Assembly: GCA_914767715.1 (NCBI GenBank)
Contig: OU612070.1
Location: forward strand, 26,402,025 to 26,466,024
DNA: 64,000 nucleotides
Reading direction: 5' to 3'
DNA from: Membranipora membranacea
Lineage: Eukaryota; Bryozoa; Gymnolaemata; Cheilostomatida; Membraniporidae
Shown: positions 54,853 to 64,000 of the stretch, one piece after another
Numbering within the stretch: the first letter of the stretch is position 1
How the letters are laid out: each line of letters starts with the position of its first letter
The notes under the pieces: generated by a model
Seen by the model: only the letters and a program-made list of their open reading frames with translations
Database searches by the model: none
What the model was told of the DNA's origin: nothing
Made by a program: the position numbers and the translations under genes

Positions 54853-54999
54853 CTAAAAACATGCAAACAATTATATAAGTGCTGTAGTCATCTACCTCTT
54901 GTAAACAATTACATATTTAACTCAACGAAGGGTTTATTAACATTTATCCATCATCAATATTATTCCACCTATGTGAACCACCCTTTACATTACAGGTAA

Positions 55000-56629
55000 C
55001 TCTTAGCATCAAGTATAAGATTTTAAACGTTTAAAAAATAACACAAAACGAAACTAATCAAACAGGTATTTATGCAGAATTCGAAAGAATTGGACTGCTT
55101 TCAGCCGAGTTCCAATTTATATAATTGGAAATATTGAAAAAAGAAAATTGACATCCTGTGGCTCATGAGAAGCCATATAAGTTTTTTTAGGAATAGGTTA
55201 ATATTATATCTAAAATAACCTTTTTCTTCTTCTTCAGTAATCCCTACTAGTATGTACGACCTACTAAATACTATTTACTGTTCTTTTTCTCATATGAAAT
55301 AAGTTAGTTATGGAATTAGAAATAATATAAATGCAACCAATCTCATCAAAAGAGTTTCAGAAAAAATTGTATACCCTTGACAAATACAAATATATCAGAT
55401 GAGAAACTAAGACACTGACAGCTGCTTGGTCCTGATTGTTTCTCGTTTTCATTTCATAATGTAACGATAACAGGAATTGTATAGTGTATCAGTACCACAG
55501 AATATTATTTCGATAGAATTCCGAACTAACAGATAATTACACAGATTTTCCTTTTCCTTTAATGTTTATATTTTATTATGAGAGCGATGTTTATACAGAA
55601 TACATCCATAAGAGATTGTTCACACCTCATAAGGTAACATAGGTCACCGGATCATGTCTGTTTTGTCTATTGATGGATGTTATAGTTAGAAATTACGGTC
55701 GTGAGATGTCACGGTGGCTATCGAGGGTTTTCTTTTGTAAAATTTGGTCTTCTCAGATTTGTATGGATGGCAAATATTCTTATTGTTATAATATTATTGT
55801 GTGACTGACTGCCTAAATTTTGAAAAAGATTATTTTACTCCAGTATTTTTATGGGTTCCCATTATAACATACTTCACCCGTACCACTATCCTGATATTAT
55901 ATTTTTACTGTCAACTAATCATAGAATGCTCTGAAGAGATATAAATAATGAACTAAATTGGAGTTTATGGGCATAATAGCAAATGATGTTTAGCCCCTTA
56001 AATGCTGTTGTGATCTCTTTTGGAGCATTCTTGCGCATTCTGGAGCACTATTCAGTGCTTGCTGCACATATCTCAGATTTCAATGTGTAGTTCTGGCTTG
56101 TCCGAAATTAAAAAATCAAAAGAGACCCTGTTGTTGATTTGGAAACAAAAGAGTGACTAAATACTCTGTATGTGTGTATGTGTTTATTTCACAACCAAAA
56201 TATCATTATCCAGTGAAAGAAATGATAAAACTAGGTTGGTTATAGAAAAAAAAGTATTTCATGCATTATAATGCCACATGAAAAACTGAAAAAAACTATT
56301 CTTGCGCTTCTCAGTTCGACACTTCTCAGGATGGTATTTTGATATTACAGGTTTACGAGAGGATGTTTTAAAATGATTGATCTTGATTCTATTAAAAAGA
56401 GGATGGCTCGGGTCCTCATAAACTTTACTAAAATAGTGAGCACAGACGGAAAATAAAAACTCGTCAGTCTTTGGAAGATTAAGCTGATCTAATCTAGAAA
56501 AATAATCATCAACCTCGGTTAAAACAATTTTACTACTAGTTTTCTGTAACTTTTCTAGTTTTGCCTTGTCATGCTCTGTGCATTTAAAGGTAATATCTAT
56601 GCTTCATATTATCTCATTTAGCTGTTTTG
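55000..56629. other. No gene seen
   Basis: AT-rich DNA with no recognised frame. Confidence 0.4.
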
Positions 56630-56960
56630 AGTGGACCAGTCAGCATGTATTATAGCATGTCCAGCTGCCATTGATGTCCCAACACTATCTATCATCAGAT
56701 GGATGGCCTCTGCAACAAACAAAACATCGGAGTCTCTGGTTTCTTTTGCAGCTTGATAGCCTCCTCTATTATGTCACTAGATTTAACCTTAAATACTGAT
56801 CGATTTTCCATGCCATATATTCAGTTATAGAGACAGAATTCTATTTTATGCATATTTTGGTAGTTGGCTTGTAAGTAACTTGGCTGATGCTGCACGTTCT
56901 TATAGCTTAGTTTGTAAAATTGAAACACTTTTTTTATTGCTCTCATGTGGGGATTTCCAA
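56630..56960. repeat. Repeat family R fragment
   Basis: Resembles 19.97-20.22 kb (shared ATTTTCCATGCCA.ATATTC and TTGGCTGTAAGTAA-like phrases). On the minus strand there are short coding-like pieces (SSDIIEEAIKLQKKP and SVGTSMAAGHAIIHADW) in different frames, so it is a decayed coding part of the family. Confidence 0.5.
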
Positions 56961-58944
56961 CCTTCTCAGGTTCGCAGGATACTTAAAGCCAAATCCATGA
57001 TTAAAATTTCTGCAAGCTGATAAATTGGGTCAGCAATAAAAAAGAGGAAAGGGGCTTCCCTTTCAGCAGATCAGCCATATTTTGAGATTCTAAAGGTTTT
57101 GGGAGTCAACGACAACATACACATTCTCTTATGACAGAATTGTCTACCTTTCGATAGTCAACAATCCATATACCTGCTAACCTATTATTACTAAGGCGGA
57201 TTAGTATATGTACTCAATGGCAGCTGTTTGGCAGGATGACCAGATGTTTTTTACTATATATTATGTATACTGAAAGTGCTTCACTCAACCGCCTACTATT
57301 TATATCCCTGTATTGTCCAAAATTCGGTCTCGTTTTGAGATATGATTTTTGCGTGGCACCCATGCACCTCATATCAGAGTGATCATCTTACTGGCATAAT
57401 ATGTTGACTGAATGAAAATATAAATTATGGTTTCTGTTCTTTCAGATTCCACTGAGGGTACAAATTATTGTGGCTAGAACTTAGTTTTTTTTTCCCTAAC
57501 AGATTTTGACGTAGACTAGCAGAGCCACCTCACATAAGGTGTTTCTTTACAAAAGCTTAACTCCTTAGTTGTGTGAAACATCTGGTGATTGTTTATAAAA
57601 AATGTCTACAGGAATTTCATACGTGAAATACTGAAAATCAGTAATCTCCATTAAAGCATCCAATACTGTGAGAGCAGGGAGAATTCTCCCTGGTGAGAGA
57701 AAGAGTACAGTTGTGGTGACCTTCTGTAAGCATCAAGTTGCCAAAGCATCCATAATGGCAATTAAATCTAAGGAATTCTTACTAAGGCCCCTCTAGATAC
57801 GCTGTCTGTCCACCAAGAAATACTAGGGTTATCCAGTGGGATGGACCACTCGAGGATATGCTCAAAACATTCCACGTCCCATTTGTTTTTTTTTAATTTT
57901 GTTGCGGATATACCCTGCAACGAAATATAAAGCAGGGTAATTTTTAGATTGATTAGATTTAATGTCCTCATAGGAATCACAGTGTATATGCATAGTCTGA
58001 GATTAGTAGGTGACTGGCGATCTGGTTTAATAGATGTATCTCTGGTTATATTATTGACTGAAGTGATTTTACAGGATCCGAAATAGTGGTGATGGTAGTG
58101 ATAGTTTCCTGACCAAATGTTGAGTCCCTGTACTGCGGTTGGTTCATCGTAACTGCAACCGACTTGTCATAAAGTTTCACAGGATCAATATCAAAGACCT
58201 CTGGCTAGTCATTCCTGTAATTATAAATAAGGATTCATCTAGTAAAACGTTGGTACTGCAAGCTGCTAGGTCACTGGGTATGAATCAAACCTTTTTATGG
58301 GCCCCATTTGTTCTTGCAACCAACATGTACTCTTGAATATAAGATATGTTCAGGCTCTGTGATAGATAACTGATATGACAGTACATACTAAACTAACCAT
58401 GCTTGTATCTCATGCTTTTATCTCTTCAAACACCCATCGGATTTGTATACTTGCTCGCACTTGGTATAGCTTAGCCTGCGTTTCGTGGCACTTAGTGCAT
58501 TTTCACACCAATTGCATTTGTTCACTGTCTTCTCACATGGATCCTGTAAGAAGATACAAAGTATAATCATTTTGGGCTTGATTACTTTCCTGTCTGTAAT
58601 CTCTGAACCGATAACAGGTAAACTTTCAACAACAAAGAAGTCTAGCTTTGACACAAATTTGAATTCATAGCACAGTTAACTCCCTAGCATGTCCACTACT
58701 CAACACTCGATAACTGTTCCAAGTTACTGTTGATTAACATAATGCTGCAGGTGTCATGCATTATCAGAATGATTTTGGAAAGGGTACAAACGTACATTTT
58801 GATCATTAGCATAAGTTATGTCAGCCTTCTACTCTTCATCGCCAAATAGCCCACTCTCATCTGTGATAACAGGGCAGGTAAACTCTGTATAATTCAACAT
58901 CGAATTTGATAGATCTGCAACTTGGAAAAAATTAGATAACTCAG
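56961..58944. other. No gene recognised
   Basis: One exon-like minus-strand piece near 58540-58450 (CEKTVNKCNWCENAL, preceded by a CAG acceptor) is Cys-rich but unassigned. The rest holds nothing I can name. Confidence 0.35.
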
Positions 58945-59719
58945 TCATCGCAATGATATGCACCATCGCATCGGGTAAAACCTAATGACTGTTTCAAAAG
59001 AACGATGTGCCATAAGAAGATACTCCTCAAACTCATTGGTTGGACAGTAATTAAAATTCAGAAAGTGAAATTTCTTTCCTACACAAAATCTGCATTGCTG
59101 AAACAGGCTGTTATCTACCTCGAGGATCAGAGGCACTAGATTCCGCAAGATAGCATTATACTTGTCTTGCGGGGTGCCTCTTCTCCCCTCTGTCAGTCCT
59201 GGTAACTCAGCCAGATTTAATCCTGACCTTTTCAGTTGTTTGCCCAGCTGGAAGTCGAACCTTTTAAACCCCCCATCAAAATCTCTTTTCACCCAGGCTC
59301 TGATTGAGCCCTCCTGGTACTCAAACACACAAAAATCCCTTAACATGGGCTGGGAATTTCTTCCAAGTCTTCTTGGGGAGGCCGGGTTTGAAAAGTTAAA
59401 AAATTTGGCCGGGCCCATTCTAATTACAAGAGTGTTGTTCGTGGCCCGCCTCATGCACTCCGAAAATTGGTCTTGGTCGATCACATTATTAGCCCTTGTC
59501 ACACAACGCTCGACCCCAGCATGCACAGACCCGGCTGCCATAAAAGTATGGACAGACTGAAAGAAATTTCAGAGTGGCGGTAGTTACGTTGTTAACTGCA
59601 GCGTTAACAAGTACCAAGAACATGCCTAACATATAGTAATTTTTATTTTGCGAGCCGCAGTTATCAGCATAGATAATTAGCTTGTTCTCATCTAGATCAA
59701 GATTGCAAGATGTCTCCAC
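58945..59719 (-). pseudogene. Second DxCxxQNKN-type transposase fragment
   Basis: The frame at 59719-59489 contains LIIYADNCGSQNKNYYML, the same acidic motif as the gene at 14.2-16.8 kb. It passes into another frame (59541-58945) with CVTRANNVIDQDQFSECM, FNFSNPASPRRLG and FHFLNFNYCPTNEFEEYL, consistent with the C-terminal half. The two frames overlap with a shift and no splice site is evident, so this copy is broken. It lacks the upstream exons. Confidence 0.65.
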
Positions 59720-59759
59720 TTTGAAAAAACGTTGTGGCTTGGCAACAAAAGCAGTAACA

Positions 59760-62700
59760 TCGGCTTAAGCATCAACAATAATAGTCAGGGTACGAAGGCC
59801 CAATTTGGGTTTCTACAGGTGATTTTGTAATGTCACCTCAAACGGGAGTTATCTCCCCAGAGTAGAATTTCGAGTCATTTTGAGAACATCAAGTTTATCA
59901 GTCCAGTTCATTCTCTGTATTTTGATGAGTTCACAGTCTTGGTTAGCTGTTATTTATATCAGAAGGTAGTCCAACTCATAAGTGTATAACATAATAATCA
60001 TTTCCTTCATACTGATCTGCAAAATAGCAATTGAAATACAATTTACAACTTTTTGACGTTATCATGTTCATTGAATAGAAGGGGAAAATTTAGTAATTTT
60101 ACTTTGATCATTCTCTGCTCGCGTTCTACAATTATCGCACAATACCGATTCATGGTGCCTGGCCATAGTGCCTGGCCATAGTGCCCATACCTAATCTCCA
60201 ACGCAACACTCCTACAAATCATGGAATAATCAGCTGCTTTATTGCAGTGCATGTTCATGTTTTGCTGGGTTCATCGAATGTCGCAGGGCCTCACATCATG
60301 AACGCAATTTTCTTTTTTTTCAAATTTTTATGCTTCGAGGAAAGCTGTTCATATTCTTTTTCTGTCCACCAATTTGACAGTAGTGTAGAATGTAAATACA
60401 TGTGTAACGCTCTGAACCTCAGGCTAGTCGGAGCACTCAATCAGCTTTTTTAAAGGGATTAAAAAAATAGGGGCTATCAAACCCCAAATCCAGCACCACT
60501 AAAGACCTTTAAAAACTTTTTGAGCCCTCAAACTAACCTTGGTCAGGCCCATGTCTGAGAAGTGACCAATATATTAGCATGTTCAGCATACAATTCTATT
60601 TCTAGGGTATTTTCTAAGTAACATCTATTATCTGAGATTTAGATTTCGGGTAATGAAAATAAGAGGTGAGCAATAAATTAATCACACAATTGATTAGATG
60701 AGAAACAACTTACAAATGCAGGAATTGATTTCCTTTTTCATTTTGCATGTGTTTCCATCTTGAAACGCCTGGGAAATGGAATTCAACATAGCACATCATT
60801 GAAAAAGATTGCCAAAATTGTTACAATGTGGACAATCAGCCACATTACTGTAGTTGTGTATGTGTGTATTTGATTCTCCATATCCATTATTCAACAGTGC
60901 AGTATACATATAAACATAAAATACAGACACTTATAACTAAATCTGAAAGTATAGTATAGCTTTTTTATTTCAAGTCAAAGATACATGCATTTCCACTGAC
61001 CAAAGATATGAGCCCACGGAAGTATACCCCCGAACTGAGTTGGGCTTGTGAGCAAACATGTTTTTTTTTTCGATTGTAAACAATCAAGTGCACCTACCTA
61101 TTGACACTGTTACTATGTACAAGTATATGGTGGCCCACAATTGGAAATGGGTTCGCTTTGCAAAGATGTTTTCTTGAAAATACCATTACAAGTATGACTG
61201 CGCTGTGTTTGCTACCTGTTGCAGCCCAAAATGATGATAAACTAAAATTTTATACACCGTAAGTCCAGAAGATGCTCTATCCTATTACACGAAGCACCAT
61301 TTCCCTGCCCATATGTTAGCATCTTAGAGCACAAAATAAAATAAAATCAATGAAGCGTATCAGTCAATCAATCAATATTGATGTGACATGTCCTGGTCAA
61401 GTCTTTGGGACATCAACTGCTAGTTTTAGGGGGTGTGAGTGGAGACGATTGCGATATCTATTGTAGATGTTTCCGGTGCTCTGGTATGTAGGCCTACCGA
61501 AAAGGCTATGACACGCAATATTACTATAAGAAATTTACAACAATCCAAAACTTACATGCTGGCTGAGAACACTGAAAGGAATCGGCGTGGCTGTCTGTTC
61601 CCAACTCGCTCCATCCCCCACTTATCATATTTTGCTTCACTCAAGCACAGATCTTATGCTTTGCAGCAATTATTACACAAGGCGACTTTCTAATCTTAAA
61701 GGATGAATAACTGAATGCCTATCTGTACCTGGTCCACATCTTCTTGGGAAACCAGGCACCCCGGGAGAAACAATTTTTGCTAGAAACTCATTACAGGCAA
61801 GGGATGAGTTATTGCCTGCAGGATGATATGAACACGCATTGCCATATTCCTCCTCCTTAATATGTCCCAATGCAGTGGTGAAGAAAAGGCTATATTTCTT
61901 CGCTCTGAAATGCGGCCTTCCTCAAATAAATAGCGGTATCAAACATGTTAGGCAGCAACTTAGAGTAGAAGAGTCCTCTTTTGCAATGCCACTGGTTTGC
62001 TCATGTGTTATTGGTTGAAGAGGACATATGTTAATACAATTTTATTGGCTGAAGATCAAGAATACACATAATGGAAAGCAGAAATGCGTACTGATTCTCA
62101 GTATCCGTTGTATGGATTGTAATGTATTGTAATGTATTGTTGTAATGGATTTGACCAGAGGATAGTCTGGTCCAACTGTAATTTGGGGCACCCTTTGTAA
62201 TTATCTAAATGATTGTTTATATTTCTACGCTGCTATGACTTGATAATCTATTTTGTTGTGTGGCTGAGGCCTAACTGAGTCAATTTGTTCAGAACGTTAT
62301 GTAATATATGTATTACACATTGTGATCTCAGGATCAGGGCTGACTTAGTTAAGAGAGTTGTGGGCTGGTTTTCTATATTTAAATATGTGTTTTTGGAACT
62401 GGCGAGATGAGAGTTGTAATAAATATCTTATTAAGCAAAGCTTTTCAGTTGCAAAATATTGAAAAAATTCATGCTGTAGCTGCAATTAACTTGTTCGACA
62501 GTTTTAGTGTACTCACCACCAGTCCTTCCTTGAGTATAATTATACTTACCGCTCTCATAAGCAGGTACGAATGTTTCTCATCAAAGTACTTGACTCTTGG
62601 TGCCCACACAGCCGGCCTATATGACAATAAGTAAATAATGTAATAAAACTCAATGTTCAATGTCAAATGTTTTCGTTTGATATACTATTTTATTGCAAGT

Positions 62701-62820
62701 AAACACTTTATAGGACTTCCAAAAACAAGGGCACACAACTCAAAACAATTTCCATAATTTCTCATATCTCTCAGCTGAAGCACTAGGTTTTTAACATTTC
62801 TTTCTGAAGTCAGCGGACCT
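59760..62820. other. No gene seen
   Basis: AT-rich DNA with a small tandem duplication of a 12-mer (GTGCCTGGCCATA-like, about 60156-60184) and a TGTATTGTAA triplet at about 62117-62144. No gene recognised. Confidence 0.4.
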
Positions 62821-62832
62821 GTGAGACAGAAG

Positions 62833-64000
62833 CTAGATCCTTACATAAGGACCTGGCTTAGACTGCCTCACAGGAGGGCCGACTAGGGAGATAACCATCA
62901 AGTTATCTATGTGGGACACAGTAAGGGAGTTCCTTAGATCAGTACAAATAACGTTCATTGTAGAGAACCCTCTCTCACAATCTGCACTCGTCACTGGCAG
63001 TGTATCAATGACAGTCTTCGATCTGCTGAGCTCTGCTGGCATGATTATCGGATCATCAATATAATCTCTAAAGGCTTCTCTTGATTTCATGAAGCTTGTA
63101 CCTAATCTACAGCACAGAGACTTCAGATGCCTCTCACCTTCAAGCCATGGGCTTTCAATCGATGATGGCCATCTCTTGCAATCGAGTATATCAATCTCCT
63201 CCAGCATTGCCAAAAAATCTCCACCATCATCTGTTTGCCCAACATTTCTGTATAATCTGGAATTTAAGTTGTCAATTAGTGCTTATAGGAAAGCTGATTT
63301 GTTTATTTGCTGACCCTGCTTGATGTGAGCCGCACACCCTTGAACTTGTCTTCAGAATCTTCGAAGATCTCATAGTACTTCCCCATCTCTCCTGACTTTT
63401 GCTTTTTCAGTATTCTGATTGTCCTCTTGACCATCTTGTATGCTGCATTTTGTAGGGCTTTAGATAGCTCTGACACTGCTTGCAGTGCATCCAACATAAT
63501 AGCGAGATGTTAGACGAAATGAGTAGACTCCAGCTGTGCTTGAATTCCTGCAAAAGTTGCCTTGTGCTTCTGTGACCTGGCAGTATCAGAATTAACAGCG
63601 AACTCATACAGTGCAGGGTAGCTTCGCCACACAGCATACAAACTCCTGTAGCTTGATGCCACCCATCGGACATCTAGTACCTTGCCGATCTTTAGTACCT
63701 CTGCATGTACAGATTGTGCACACTCTTCCAGCTCTCGCTGTGCTTTGGAACTCTGACTGAATATAGCATATAGCTTTTCCAGGAATGACTTGATGTGATT
63801 AACCTGCGACACAGAGTCCACAGCATCTCCAATGGCCAGCTAAATTCTATGACACATACAGTGCCATAGAAATATGTTTGGAAACATCTTTCAGCTGGGT
63901 CAGTACCCCCTTCTTCTTCCCGAGCATAACTAGTGCTCCATCAGAGCAGGCACCTATCAGATTTTCTTTTAAAAAATCATGGTCAAATCCATGACCTGTC
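62833..64000 (-). pseudogene. hAT transposase (ZNF862/KIAA1586-like type), runs off the window
   Basis: Reading leftward from the edge: IGACSDGALVMLGKKKG, then a WHCMCHRI block, GDAVDSVSQVNHIKSF, VLDVRWVASSYRSLYAVW (63.66 kb), HLAIMLDALQAVSELSKAL, and the C-terminal dimerisation motif LPVTSADCERGFSTMN (62.97 kb). These are the ordered blocks of a hAT transposase of the kind related to domesticated ZNF862/KIAA1586-like proteins. In-frame stops (near 63842, 63510 and 63300) and frame changes show it is dead. The N-terminal zinc finger lies beyond the window. Confidence 0.8.

Noticed and set aside
1-64000. CRISPR arrays, bacterial operons, rRNA or tRNA genes
   Set aside because: None seen; introns and metazoan transposons throughout indicate animal DNA, and no cloverleaf or rRNA signature was recognised by eye.

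Overview
The window is AT-rich invertebrate animal DNA: intron-bearing genes with GT-AG junctions, metazoan transposon families, microsatellites, and no bacterial operons or ribosome binding sites. The species cannot be named from the sequence. I see no ordinary host housekeeping gene. Almost everything recognisable is a mobile element or its remains, separated by long stretches of anonymous DNA.

The centrepiece is an apparently intact Polinton/Maverick (virus-like self-synthesising DNA transposon), 17,913 bp at 22775-40687. It has 135-bp terminal inverted repeats about 97% identical and a perfect 6-bp target duplication TATATG on both sides. It is inserted in a copy of another repeat family whose uninterrupted relative lies at about 46.9-49.5 kb, so the empty site can be read there. 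The left half, rightward, carries four tightly packed ORFs (a tail-anchored helical protein, a Cys/His protein, a small membrane protein and the packaging-type ATPase, the last split by a GC-AG intron inside its P-loop). Next comes a nine-coding-exon gene with its own TATA promoter, then a 1405-aa protein-primed DNA polymerase with zinc fingers and an OTU-like region. Near the left end a small spliced zinc-ribbon gene and an F-box-like ORF lie on the opposite strand. The right half is a leftward block of seven ORFs with overlaps or gaps of a few bases: two small proteins of unknown role, integrase with chromodomain, penton-like minor capsid, a basic Gly-rich core-like protein, major capsid and adenain-like protease. 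Morphogenesis genes, replication genes and integrase together suggest an element that could both transpose and form particles.

Left flank (1-22.7 kb): a decayed gene or element with Ulp1-like protease, YqaJ nuclease and SWIM finger fragments (3.2-7.3 kb); a truncated Gypsy-type LTR element with gag, protease, primer-binding site and one LTR (7.5-11.4 kb); a second Ulp1-like fragment (12.2-12.6 kb); a six-exon transposase gene with one internal stop (14.2-16.8 kb); and pieces of an unclassified repeat family, here called R (19.4-22.8 kb), including a perfect 46-bp hairpin.

Right flank (40.7-64 kb): more R copies (40.7, 46.9-49.5, 50.3-50.8, 56.6 kb), a gag knuckle remnant (45.4 kb), a THAP-like remnant (51.7 kb), a tandem array of Thr-rich stalk plus membrane-anchor exon cassettes (52.8-54.9 kb, with a relative at 4.6-4.9 kb), a second DxCxxQNKN-type transposase fragment (58.9-59.7 kb) and a broken hAT transposase running off the right edge (62.8-64 kb).
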